Shown: positions 1 to 8,666 of the stretch, in pieces
Layout of the letters: each line of letters opens with the position of its first letter
How positions within the stretch are numbered: position 1 is the stretch's first letter
From: Brumimicrobium sp033722555
GTDB lineage: Bacteria; Bacteroidota; Bacteroidia; Flavobacteriales_D; Crocinitomicaceae
Reading direction: 5' to 3'
NCBI GenBank assembly: GCA_033722555.1
Contig: JAWVYS010000002.1
Coordinates: forward strand, 108,111 to 172,110
DNA: 64,000 nucleotides
The notes under the pieces: model-generated
Told to the model about the DNA's origin: nothing
Database searches by the model: none
The model's input: the letters and a program-made list of their open reading frames with translations, nothing else
Position numbers and translations under genes: made by a program

Positions 1-2614
1 ATTTGAAGAACCCAGCATCTGTACCATCGAAACTCAAACCTCCGTTAAAGATCATTGGAGCTTGTCCTGCCATATCTCTGTAACGACCTACCTCCTGGCC
101 TTCTCTGGCGTTATTTAATCTACTCTGATATTCAGTAGTACTTAGCTCGATTCTCGACTGTGTGATTGTGTAATTGAAGGTAAGTGCAAAATTTTCAAGT
201 TTTTTACTGATTACAGAAAAGCTCTGACGTACTTCAATTTCCCCTCCTACCACTTGTCCGTCTCCTACGTTTCTTGGCTGAAAGGAACCTGCCTGACTTG
301 CAAACTGAATGATCTCAATAGGATTGATAAAGTACTTATAAAAACCGCTGATAGAAACCGTTTGGCCACGTCCGTGGAACATTTCCCATCGAACGTCGAA
401 ATTATGAATATCCGTACTTACAAGGTTACCGTCCCAGTATTCAATTCCGGCAGCGTCATCTGCGTCACGGAACAACCCTCCGATAAATGTTCGTCCTGTA
501 ATAGGATCCACAATTTCGGCATAAGACAACTCCTTAAACGATGGACGTGCAATGGTTTTACCGTATGAGAGACGCAGGTTTTGCTTGTCGGTAACAGCGT
601 ATACCATATTCAACGTTGGAAATATTCCCAAATCCTGTAAAACGATATCATCAACAAGAACATTGGTTCCAAGCTGGTCCTGCCCTGTATATCGCTGAGT
701 ATAATACTCTGTTCTTACACCTAAGATCATTTTTAGTCTGTTAACAGGTGTAATCTCCGAACTGAAATAAGCCCCTGAATTATTAACAGATGCACTGAAA
801 GTATTTGGGTTTACTGGAATAAAAGGAGCTTCAAAAGTTGTACCGCTCGCAATACTTCCGTTGTAAGGCCATAGGTTTTCAGGAGCAAACAGTTCGTTTG
901 GATCACCTGTAAGAGGGATATTTCTAACGTTAATAGCAAAATTCTGAATATTGAAATCTCTTTGCTTGTAGGTATGAATCCCTCCGAATTTAATACTTCC
1001 TTTTTGACCGAAAATGTTCAGTTCCTTGGTAGCGTCTGCTTTACCGGAAACATTGATCTCGTTCAGCTCTCTCCAGATTCTTTCGGGAAAACCTGACTCT
1101 GTACTGATCGAGTAATTACCATCGTGTCTTACTTCGTAGCGCGTGAAGCGAATATCCGGATCCTCAATTTTTGAAAGGGAAGAAGAAATTCTCCAGTCAA
1201 GTGTCCAGTTCTTATCACGGAAATCATTTCTACCAGTTAGAATGGCATTAGTCAACGATCTCTCGCTATACTCAATATTATGCTGGAAACCTGAAAACTC
1301 AGCTCCCTGATCGGTGCTGCTGTAATCAAATATTCCCGCTTTAGATTCTCCGTTCTGTAAGTGAAGGATGTTAAGCGTATATTTTGATTTTCCCGTTTTG
1401 AAGGCAATTCCTCCCATCAAACTACTCATCACATTGTTCACACCAAAATCTCCGATTTGGTATTCGCGCTGATCCATTTTGTAAACTCCTTTATCACCGC
1501 TCAGTCCGTATCTTCCGAAAATGGCATCCTCATAATATTCTGTAGAGTTTTTGTATGAGAGAGAAACATTATATCCGATGGAATAACCTGTTTTCTTGAA
1601 TTGATCACCAACAGAGGCTCCGAACCCGAAGTCCATGAACGATTGTTGTCTCATCGCAGCGAGGTTTGGATTAAATTTGGATAAAATCTCCTGATATCGA
1701 CGTGCTTCAGGTCCGTTAGGATCAGAAACCGCTTCTGTAAAGAAAGGTATATTATTTTCCGCCGGAATATCGCGTGTCCCATCATCAAAACCGAGGAAAT
1801 CAGTTGCTCCTCCCTCAGCGGTCACATAATTAGGGTTGAAGTGATAATTTGGATTGTATGCTGTGCTGAAAGAGAATCTTCTCACACGGTGATCCGGGAA
1901 ATTCTGTAAAGAAAGATCAACCAATCCACCTGAAAAATCGGCAGGTAGTTCTGCTGAAAAAGACTTATGTACAACTATATTATCAATAATATTCGTTGGA
2001 AAGATATCCATTTGAACGGTGTTTCTGTCCGGGTCGAGTCCCGGAACGTCCAAGCCATTTAGCAGTGTTTTACTGTACCTGTCTCCCAGTCCTCTTACAA
2101 AGATATATTTTCCGCCGTTGAGCGAAACACCCGGTACTCTTTTCATAGCCGCTCCGGCATCGGAATCACCGATCTTTCTGAAGTTGGCAGAGGAAATACC
2201 GTCTATCATGTTGGACGATTTTTGCTTTAATGAAAGGATTGCATTTTCCGTGTTAGTAATCATTTCAGCGGTGATAACCACCTCATCAAAATTACTTACA
2301 TCCTCACTCATCTTAATATCGTCGAGGATCACTGTTTCTTTTGGTTTAACCTCTACATCCTTGATACGAATGGTATCAAATTCCATGAAAGTAATCTGAA
2401 GATTATAGATGCCTGGCTCAACCGTGATGCTAAACTTACCGTCGATATCGGTGTAAGCACCATTTTTGTGATTTTCGACCATTACTTTAACACCGGGAAG
2501 ATATTCTCCCGTTGCTTCTTCAAGAACTGAGCCCCGGATAAATCCTTCCTGGGCAAAAGAAGGTAGAACAAGTCCTACCAGAATCAATGTTTTAAAAAAT
2601 TTAATTGCGCGCAT
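1..2614 (-). CDS. TonB-dependent outer-membrane receptor (3' end beyond window)
   Basis: Reading the minus strand from ATG at 2614 gives a signal peptide (MRAIKFFKTLILVGLVLPSF, then AQ). A carboxypeptidase-regulatory-like beta-sandwich follows at about residues 25-105 (ATGEYLPGVKV, YTDIDGKFSI). Next come a plug domain (about 120-230, with RVPGVSLNGG, KYIFVRGLGDRYSKTLLNG) and a beta-barrel that runs off the window at position 1 without a stop. This is the usual Bacteroidota architecture for TonB/ExbBD-driven import of large or scarce ligands. The gene lies 80 bp downstream of a beta-helix lipoprotein on the same strand, and a hairpin terminator sits between them, so read-through may set the stoichiometry. 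Diverging phosphate transporters suggest a phosphorus-containing ligand, but that is inference. The class is certain; the substrate is not known. Confidence 0.93.
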   Translation of the reverse strand, partial: MRAIKFFKTLILVGLVLPSFAQEGFIRGSVLEEATGEYLPGVKVMVENHKNGAYTDIDGKFSITVEPGIYNLQITFMEFDTIRIKDVEVKPKETVILDDIKMSEDVSNFDEVVITAEMITNTENAILSLKQKSSNMIDGISSANFRKIGDSDAGAAMKRVPGVSLNGGKYIFVRGLGDRYSKTLLNGLDVPGLDPDRNTVQMDIFPTNIIDNIVVHKSFSAELPADFSGGLVDLSLQNFPDHRVRRFSFSTAYNPNYHFNPNYVTAEGGATDFLGFDDGTRDIPAENNIPFFTEAVSDPNGPEARRYQEILSKFNPNLAAMRQQSFMDFGFGASVGDQFKKTGYSIGYNVSLSYKNSTEYYEDAIFGRYGLSGDKGVYKMDQREYQIGDFGVNNVMSSLMGGIAFKTGKSKYTLNILHLQNGESKAGIFDYSSTDQGAEFSGFQHNIEYSERSLTNAILTGRNDFRDKNWTLDWRISSSLSKIEDPDIRFTRYEVRHDGNYSISTESGFPERIWRELNEINVSGKADATKELNIFGQKGSIKFGGIHTYKQRDFNIQNFAINVRNIPLTGDPNELFAPENLWPYNGSIASGTTFEAPFIPVNPNTFSASVNNSGAYFSSEITPVNRLKMILGVRTEYYTQRYTGQDQLGTNVLVDDIVLQDLGIFPTLNMVYAVTDKQNLRLSYGKTIARPSFKELSYAEIVDPITGRTFIGGLFRDADDAAGIEYWDGNLVSTDIHNFDVRWEMFHGRGQTVSISGFYKYFINPIEIIQFASQAGSFQPRNVGDGQVVGGEIEVRQSFSVISKKLENFALTFNYTITQSRIELSTTEYQSRLNNAREGQEVGRYRDMAGQAPMIFNGGLSFDGTDAGFFK

Positions 2615-2642
2615 AATTATTGTTTTTTCTGTTTAAAAATTT

Positions 2643-2678
2643 AAAGAAACTCACAGGCCAGAATCACCTGTGAGTTTC
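2643..2678 (-). terminator. Intergenic intrinsic terminator after the beta-helix lipoprotein gene
   Basis: A perfect 12-bp stem (2667-2678 with 2646-2657) encloses a 9-nt loop. On the minus strand it is followed by a T-rich tract (TTTAAATTTTT). It sits directly after the stop codon at 2694 and before the TonB receptor start at 2614, so it probably terminates or attenuates transcription within the operon. Confidence 0.75.
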
Positions 2679-2693
2679 AGTATTATATTACTG

Positions 2694-3986
2694 TTAGAAG
2701 TCAGTTAACTGTCCGCGAGCGTCAGCCATTGTCCAACCTGTAAAGGCTGATTTGGTAGCTCCAACCGTGTTGGCACCTAGAGCAACGCTTGTAGCGTGAA
2801 CATCCGTTCCATTCAAGAATACATTACTTAGCATAACACCTGCAGGAAGTGTTACCTGTAGATTACTGAATGTTAGGCTTCCACCGGCAAAGTTATCCGT
2901 TGTAGCAGTTCCTGAAAGTGAGAAGTCACCTCTTCCCGCTGCGGCTGGATCAGGGAAATTGAAGAAGTAGATATTCTCGAAGTTTCCTCTCGCTCCATCT
3001 CTGAAATCAGCAAGCTCAGAATTAGCATCTCCTTTGATTGAACCGTTTCTTACTGTGTGTCCATCCAGTAGAGTTCCTTCAGGACCATCAATTTCCAAAC
3101 CGTGATCTGTAGAAGCACCTGCAACAACAATGAAATTATCCAAAGTTCCGGCCCAAGCCTGATCTGTATCGATGGCATCATCACCTGCATTCCATACAAT
3201 CACGTTGCTTACGTTTACAGTACCACCGAAAAATTCAACACCATCATCCTGGTTTGCAATTACTTCGATATTCTCAATTACTGTCGCATTACCAACACCT
3301 CCAAGCGTTAAACCGTTGATTTCGTTTCCTTCACCAATGTTAGCACCACCGTGACGGATAGAGATGTATTTTAAAACACCTGAGTTATCAGCAGCATTCA
3401 TACCACCGTATAAACCGTTTTGATCAGAAGCAGGAATCCCTTCTATTTGTACAGACTGAGCATCCGCTGAGATTGGAGCATTTCCTAAAACCAATAATCC
3501 TCCCCAGAGACCATCCAGTTCAGGATCCATATTAGGGCTGTTTATTTGTCCGGATACAATCTCATCAGCAACTGTAGTGAAAATTATAGGACTTGTAGCA
3601 GTTCCTTCTGCCATTATTTTTGCACCTCTTGCGATGATCAAAGCAGTTGCATTTGATCCTGTTCCTACTTCACCTTTGATTACTGTTCCCGGCTCAATTG
3701 TCAAAGTAGCTCCTGATGTTACAGCTACTCGAGTCGTAAGAATATATACTTTATCGCTGGTCCAGGTAGTGCTTGAAGTTATATTGGAAGAAACAAGAAC
3801 TGTAGACTCATCCGCTGGTGTTTCAGGGTATATACAAGAACCGTCATCCTTTTTAGCATCTTCGTTATAATTAGTTGCAGTAGGGTCGGTACATCCTTCT
3901 TTTTTACAGGAAACCATCCCTCCAATAAGTACTGACATCATCAGCAGCATTCCAAATTTCATCTTTGTCGTTTTCATAAAGTTCAT
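2694..3986 (-). CDS. Surface lipoprotein with right-handed beta-helix-like repeats
   Basis: The 430-aa product has an N-terminal lipoprotein signal ending in GGMVSCKK (start 3986, or the second ATG at 3977). A short cysteine-containing motif follows (EGCTDPTATNYNEDAKKDDG, then SCIY); it is common in Bacteroidota exported proteins and looks calcium-binding. The remainder contains repeated beta-strand units of parallel beta-helix type (TLTIEPGTVIKG, LIIARGAKIMAEGTATSPII, NGLTLGGVGNATVIENIEVI). No T9SS sorting domain is seen, as expected for a lipid-anchored protein. It is transcribed ahead of the TonB receptor and diverges from Na/Pi cotransporter genes. A role as the surface-exposed partner of the receptor is inferred from this arrangement; no catalytic motif was recognised. 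Confidence 0.8.
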   Translation of the reverse strand: MNFMKTTKMKFGMLLMMSVLIGGMVSCKKEGCTDPTATNYNEDAKKDDGSCIYPETPADESTVLVSSNITSSTTWTSDKVYILTTRVAVTSGATLTIEPGTVIKGEVGTGSNATALIIARGAKIMAEGTATSPIIFTTVADEIVSGQINSPNMDPELDGLWGGLLVLGNAPISADAQSVQIEGIPASDQNGLYGGMNAADNSGVLKYISIRHGGANIGEGNEINGLTLGGVGNATVIENIEVIANQDDGVEFFGGTVNVSNVIVWNAGDDAIDTDQAWAGTLDNFIVVAGASTDHGLEIDGPEGTLLDGHTVRNGSIKGDANSELADFRDGARGNFENIYFFNFPDPAAAGRGDFSLSGTATTDNFAGGSLTFSNLQVTLPAGVMLSNVFLNGTDVHATSVALGANTVGATKSAFTGWTMADARGQLTDF

Positions 3987-4139
3987 TTTTCAAATTGTTG
4001 ATGCAAATTTGCGACGATATTCCCGAAAGGGTGTTTCTATTAATTTATGAGTAAATGAAGTTTATATTAACTAAAAAATATCGATGGATGGCTAAAAAGC
4101 CTGAATAGATAGGTTTTAGGTATGATCCCAAAAAGTTAA

Positions 4140-4192
4140 TGTTAATTTAACACGAGAGCCAAATAAGTATAATCTACATTGAGCTACTTTTG
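4140..4192 (+). promoter_or_regulatory. Divergent promoter/operator region of the transport locus
   Basis: The 260-bp gap between the divergent lipoprotein and Na/Pi genes holds a perfect 13-bp palindrome (TGTTAA-T-TTAACA, 4140-4152). It also holds a TACTTTTG box (4185-4192) that fits the Bacteroidota -7 consensus TAnnTTTG and would give a leader of about 50 nt for the gene at 4247. No clear -33 TTG is found at the right distance, and no regulator is identified. Confidence 0.35.
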
Positions 4193-4246
4193 ACTACTTG
4201 TATTTAAGGTCCGAACAGCCTTAATTTCGGGTTCAAAACAAACGTT

Positions 4247-5923
4247 ATGTATAACTTTTTAATGGTTTTAGGGGCGCTGATCCTTTTTGTTTACAGTCTA
4301 AAGACTTTAAGTGAAGGTATTCAGCAGGCTTTTGGTAATCAACTTCGGAATCTGATGGGGGCTGCACGCGGCAGTCGTTTGAGGGGCATTCTGGCAGGAC
4401 TCGGCATTTCCGCTTCGGTTCAGTCCTCTTCGATAACCACTGTAATGGTCATTTCCTATGTAAACTCGGGCTTAATGTCTATGGCACAATCGGCGTCAGT
4501 GATCATGGGGGCCAATATCGGCACAACCATTACGGCCTGGTTGATATTTTTGTTCGGTTTCTATTTTGAGGTAGGCCTCTCGTCTATTGTTCTTGTTGCT
4601 ATAGCTTCCCCATTCGTATTCTTGAACAGCGGCAAAATGAAAAGTCTTGCTTCTGTTCTAATAGGTGCTACGCTTATTTTGGTCTCTATCCATCTGATGA
4701 GGGTGGAGATAGAAAGTTTAGGATTCACTTACATAGAAGCGATTCTCCCTGAAATATACGACAGTTTTTCTTTTCTGATCATCCTGTTTTTTGCTTTACT
4801 CGGTGCGCTCCTGACCGTTATTGTACAGTCATCTGCCGCAACAATCGCACTGATCATGACCTTCGTTTCGGCACTTATCATTCCGATGGACCTTGCAGTA
4901 GCCATGGTGATAGGAAGTAACGTTGGGACCACAATCACGGGGGAGCTTGCTTCTTATCGCGCTTCTTTGGAAGCAAAACGAGCTGCCCGACTTCACGCCT
5001 TATTCAATATTATAGGTGCTTTCTGGGTAATAATTTTCTATCCATTTATCTATCCCTTATTTGAAGATTTAGTTTCGTTCATTTCATCAAACGAAGAAAA
5101 CATCCTTATTTCATCTTTATTAGGTGTTGCGTTGTTCCATACTTTATTCAACGCTGTGAACACACTTTTACAGGTCTGGTTCATACCACAACTCATCAAA
5201 GTAACCGAAAAATCGGTGGTAAGTGAATCATTTAAAAATAAAAGTCTACATCTGACCTTCATCGGTAAGGGAGTTATGTCCAGTGCCGATCTTTCACTGC
5301 TCGAGGTTAAAAATGAAATTGCCCGTTTTGCGGAAATAACAAGCAAAATGTCTGGCTTTACGCGGCAGCTGCTCTATGAGAAAAACGCCAAGAAAAGTGA
5401 TGAACTTCATCAGAAAATCGCTAAATACGAGGATATAACGGACAACGTTGAAATCGAGGTTGCAAACTATCTTACTAAGATTTCCGAAAATAAACAAAGT
5501 GAGTCTTCAGCGATCCGTATTCGAAGCATGAACAGTATCGTTAATGATCTTGAAAGTATCGGTGATGTGTTCTACAGAATGTCTAAAATGCTCAAAAGAA
5601 AGGATGAGGAGAAAATTTGGTTTACGCCTGAACAACGTACAAATCTGAATAAAATGTTCAAAATAGTGGACGAGGCCTTTGAAATAATGATAGCCAATCT
5701 CAACAGAGAATATGATCAGGTGAACATTCAGTCTGCGAGAGAAACAGAAAACAAATTAAACGATAAGAGGGATCAGCTGAGAAAAGAATACATAGAAAGT
5801 ATTACCAGCAGCAATGATGGTAACCTACGAGGAGGAATGATTTACAGCGATATTTTTGAATCCATCGAAAAAGTAGGGGATCATATCATTAATGTAAGTG
5901 AAGCTATTGTTGGTGAGATTTAA
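4247..5923 (+). CDS. Na+/phosphate cotransporter family protein with PhoU-like tail
   Basis: The 558-aa protein carries two Na_Pi_cotrans repeats. Each has the QSS signature: SASVQSSSITTVM near residues 56-68 and VIVQSSAATIAL near 192-203. Each is followed by a GANIGTT or GSNVGTT loop. About eight hydrophobic segments occupy residues 1-325. The C-terminal 200 residues are charged and helical (RIRSMNSIVNDLESIGDVFY, GDHIINVSEAIVGEI), as in PhoU-type regulatory tails of bacterial NptA-like carriers. It should import inorganic phosphate with sodium across the inner membrane. It is the first gene of a plus-strand trio with an aquaporin-fold protein and a PiT-like permease. Confidence 0.9.
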   Translation: MYNFLMVLGALILFVYSLKTLSEGIQQAFGNQLRNLMGAARGSRLRGILAGLGISASVQSSSITTVMVISYVNSGLMSMAQSASVIMGANIGTTITAWLIFLFGFYFEVGLSSIVLVAIASPFVFLNSGKMKSLASVLIGATLILVSIHLMRVEIESLGFTYIEAILPEIYDSFSFLIILFFALLGALLTVIVQSSAATIALIMTFVSALIIPMDLAVAMVIGSNVGTTITGELASYRASLEAKRAARLHALFNIIGAFWVIIFYPFIYPLFEDLVSFISSNEENILISSLLGVALFHTLFNAVNTLLQVWFIPQLIKVTEKSVVSESFKNKSLHLTFIGKGVMSSADLSLLEVKNEIARFAEITSKMSGFTRQLLYEKNAKKSDELHQKIAKYEDITDNVEIEVANYLTKISENKQSESSAIRIRSMNSIVNDLESIGDVFYRMSKMLKRKDEEKIWFTPEQRTNLNKMFKIVDEAFEIMIANLNREYDQVNIQSARETENKLNDKRDQLRKEYIESITSSNDGNLRGGMIYSDIFESIEKVGDHIINVSEAIVGEI

Positions 5924-5998
5924 AACGAGTAATAATCCCGGAATAATACTCCCCGGGGTGCAACCAAAGTATTTATTACCTAAGAAAACTGAAATAAA

Positions 5999-6748
5999 AT
6001 GAAACTATTTAACAAGCGAAAAACGAGAACGATCTTTCTCAATACGATAGCGGAATTCGCTGCCTCGGTCATTTTTTCGTTACTGTTTTTCATATTCATA
6101 AGCCGCTATATCTCTGAGGATTTCGGTTTTGATTTTATAACACTGTCCTTTGCGATAGGGCTTTCGTATTTCGTGTCAGTTTACATTCCTTTCTATACCT
6201 ACCGTATTCATATAATACCATTCATAACCGTATTAAGAGCTTTACAAAAGAAGAATTTTTCGCTCATCATTTATAAGGTTCCTGCTCAGATATTAGGAGC
6301 ACTCGCGGGAGTTGGATTGTTCACCGCCGTAAACAGTTTCACTACAGAAGTCAACGTGAATATCGTAAATAAAACAAGTATCGATAACATATATTTCCTT
6401 TCACTGCTCAATTTCCTTCTAACGGCTGTTCTGTGTTACGGATTTTATGTCATCCGCATTATTTTTAGAAAGAGAAGTATAAACGGAACCATATTTTTAG
6501 GACTTCTCATTACTATTTTGTTTGCCTTTTCCGGAGGAATACAAGGTTTAACTTTTTTAAATCCCTTCGGATATCTTGCAGTTGAGGTGTTCAGACTGGC
6601 ATTTAATCCTATAGCGGTGCTGGATTTCATATTACTCCACATATTATCACCACTACTGGCTACTCTGTTGAGTTATTATTTCATCAATATCCGCTTCGGA
6701 AAGGAAAGCGCTCCTTTCTTCCGAGCAGGCAGACTAAAAAGATCTTAA
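5999..6748 (+). CDS. Aquaporin-fold (MIP-like) membrane protein with degenerate NPA motifs
   Basis: The 249-aa protein has six hydrophobic segments and can be laid on the MIP/aquaporin fold by eye. TM1 has the conserved glutamate (NTIAEF, E19). The first half-helix reads HIIPFIT (71-77), where aquaporins have HLNPAVT, followed by an AQILGALAG helix (96-104). The second half-helix reads GLTFLNPFGYLAVEVF (183-198), where the family has the MNPARSxGPA pattern. The last helix keeps the LSPLLATLLSYYF pattern (216-228). NPA is thus replaced by IPF and NPF, and the selectivity-filter arginine is absent. It lies 75 bp after the Na/Pi gene and 15 bp before the PiT-like gene, so co-transcription is likely. 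The fold assignment is from pattern only; the solute is unknown. Confidence 0.6.
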   Translation: MKLFNKRKTRTIFLNTIAEFAASVIFSLLFFIFISRYISEDFGFDFITLSFAIGLSYFVSVYIPFYTYRIHIIPFITVLRALQKKNFSLIIYKVPAQILGALAGVGLFTAVNSFTTEVNVNIVNKTSIDNIYFLSLLNFLLTAVLCYGFYVIRIIFRKRSINGTIFLGLLITILFAFSGGIQGLTFLNPFGYLAVEVFRLAFNPIAVLDFILLHILSPLLATLLSYYFINIRFGKESAPFFRAGRLKRS

Positions 6749-6763
6749 AAACATTATACTATT

Positions 6764-7876
6764 ATGAGCAAATACAGTTTAATTTCGGAGGTAATAGGTG
6801 AAAAGAGATATCAGTCTCTCAGACTTTTCGGTATTCAGGAGAGAACGTTTATTCGGTTACTTGCCTTGTTTTTGGTACTTGCAGCTGTTTTCTATCCCTA
6901 CCCAAAAATTGCCATGTGGTTAGGATTCATGCTTGCAGGTTATTCGGCCATTGCGAATGATTCTATACAGAGTATTGGAACTTTTATCGCCTCCAACGGT
7001 GATCAGAAATGGTGGAAACTCTGGTTATATATCGGGGGAATATTCGTGGTAACGGTTTTCTACAGCTGGATTATGTACGACGGGGATGTGAGTTTTCAAA
7101 GATTGAATTCCAAGGGATTCAGTGAGTCTCCAACCGAATTTCACTTTTTACAGATCGTAGCACCAATCATTCTTCTTTTCATCACACGACTGCGAATGCC
7201 GGTGTCAACGACCTTCATGCTCCTCAGTTGTTTCAGTTCTTCATCCGAAGGGATCATAGGTGTTACTGAGAAAAGCTTACTCGGTTATTTCATTGCTTTT
7301 ACCGTTGCATTTTTAATTTGGTACTCTTTCTCGGGCCTATTGAATCGACTAGTTCGGGGAGAATCACATCCTTTCTGGAGAACGGCCCAGTGGTTGATCA
7401 GTGGCTGGCTATGGAGTATGTGGATCACTCACGATGCCGCAAACATTGCAATCTTCCTAAACCGAAGCCTTGGAGTATGGGATTTCATATTTTTTGCGTC
7501 TTTCATTTTCCTTGGTTTGGGTATATTGTTCTACTTAAGAGGAGATAAAATTCAGAGCATAGTGAAGGAGAAATCTCAGGTTGAAGACGTTCGTACCGCG
7601 AGTGTTATTGACCTTGTTTATGCACTTATTCTTTTCGTATTTAAAGAGTGGAGTAATATTCCTATGAGTACTACCTGGATATTCCTGGGACTTCTTGGAG
7701 GACGAGAAATTGCAATTCAATTCTCTAAAAATCTTAGCACCGGCAGATCAGCAGGCTTCACATTTAAAATGATCGGTCGCGATATCCTTTATGCAACCAT
7801 AGGTTTGATTATTTCAATACTGATTGCTTTGGCTGTGAATCCAAACTTACAGAAAGAATTATTCGGTTTTGATTAA
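6764..7876 (+). CDS. Divergent PiT-type inorganic phosphate permease
   Basis: The 370-aa multi-pass protein retains both halves of the PiT (PF01384) signature. An ANDSIQSIGTFIAS loop (64-77) replaces the GxNDxANSxGT motif, and it has an inner PVSTT (146-150). The second half has ITHDAANIAIFL (221-232) and PMSTT (300-304), followed by GLLGGREIAI. These motifs form the phosphate and cation sites in PiT carriers. It is shorter than typical PiT proteins (400-500 aa) and diverged outside the motifs. Being third in a row with Na/Pi and MIP-like genes supports phosphate or a related oxyanion as substrate. Specificity cannot be read from sequence alone. Confidence 0.75.
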   Translation: MSKYSLISEVIGEKRYQSLRLFGIQERTFIRLLALFLVLAAVFYPYPKIAMWLGFMLAGYSAIANDSIQSIGTFIASNGDQKWWKLWLYIGGIFVVTVFYSWIMYDGDVSFQRLNSKGFSESPTEFHFLQIVAPIILLFITRLRMPVSTTFMLLSCFSSSSEGIIGVTEKSLLGYFIAFTVAFLIWYSFSGLLNRLVRGESHPFWRTAQWLISGWLWSMWITHDAANIAIFLNRSLGVWDFIFFASFIFLGLGILFYLRGDKIQSIVKEKSQVEDVRTASVIDLVYALILFVFKEWSNIPMSTTWIFLGLLGGREIAIQFSKNLSTGRSAGFTFKMIGRDILYATIGLIISILIALAVNPNLQKELFGFD

Positions 7877-7916
7877 AGGGTTAATGATGTTTGTTTTGAA
7901 CTGAATTGTTTCCGGT

Positions 7917-8666
7917 TCAGTAACTGAGTACGTTTTTCTCCGAAACCCAAACAGTCCTGTCATTTTTGGTGAGAATCTTGAACCATCCATTTCGGGATTC
8001 AAGTATTTCGTAACGGACATATGATTCGAGATTTTCTTCAATTGCTATACCTCCCGGCGAAACGTGTGTCTGAATACCATTGCCGGAAGCATACAAATAA
8101 TGATCTTTACGGTAATGATCACTAACGAGCATAAAACTGTAAAAACAAAGAACAAAAAGTACTATGGAAGGCAGAAGGCTGAATTTAGAAAATTTGCGGT
8201 ATTTGTAATTCTCCGAACCCGATAGAAGAATAAAAATTGCAAGACCACTGATTAATCCAAAAATAAAAGACAAACCGCCCCAGATTGACGAACCAAAACC
8301 TAACAACAAACGTTTTGACCAACTAAAAGGATTTTCCCAGTCGGAAGATGTGTTCTCCAGTTTTTCATAAACCAATGCCGCATTGTAAGCAGCATCCGAG
8401 GAACCGGGTCTGTACTTGAGCGCACTTTCAAAAGCCCAAAGGGATTTTAGCCAATTTTCCTTACCTGCGTACGCCATGCCCAGGTTATAAAACGCATCGT
8501 GGCCGGGTTTCTTCCTGATATCTTTCAAAAATGACTCCGAAGCCGATGAGTAATTTGATTCTGAGAGCTGTTTAACCCCCTTAAGAAACAGTGAGTCTGT
8601 CTGGGCCCTAACATCGGCACAACACATTAAAAGAAATATCAGGATCAGTTTAGCTTCTTTCATCAT
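7917..8666 (-). CDS. batE: BatE-like TPR/SH3 protein
   Basis: The 249-aa protein has a signal peptide (LILIFLLMCCADVRAQ), then about three TPR units over residues 25-110 (DAFYNLGMAYAGKENWLKSL, DAAYNAALVYEKLEN). Two transmembrane segments lie around 125-180, and a C-terminal SH3-like domain (VRYEILESRNGWFKIL, TVWVSEKNVL) ends the chain. This matches BatE, the last gene of Bacteroidota Bat operons, whose products are envelope proteins linked to stress tolerance. Its start lies inside the 3' end of batD (17-bp overlap), so translation is probably coupled. It converges with the PiT-like gene across a 40-bp gap containing a weak ACTGAA/TTCAGT inverted repeat. Confidence 0.85.
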   Translation of the reverse strand: MMKEAKLILIFLLMCCADVRAQTDSLFLKGVKQLSESNYSSASESFLKDIRKKPGHDAFYNLGMAYAGKENWLKSLWAFESALKYRPGSSDAAYNAALVYEKLENTSSDWENPFSWSKRLLLGFGSSIWGGLSFIFGLISGLAIFILLSGSENYKYRKFSKFSLLPSIVLFVLCFYSFMLVSDHYRKDHYLYASGNGIQTHVSPGGIAIEENLESYVRYEILESRNGWFKILTKNDRTVWVSEKNVLSY

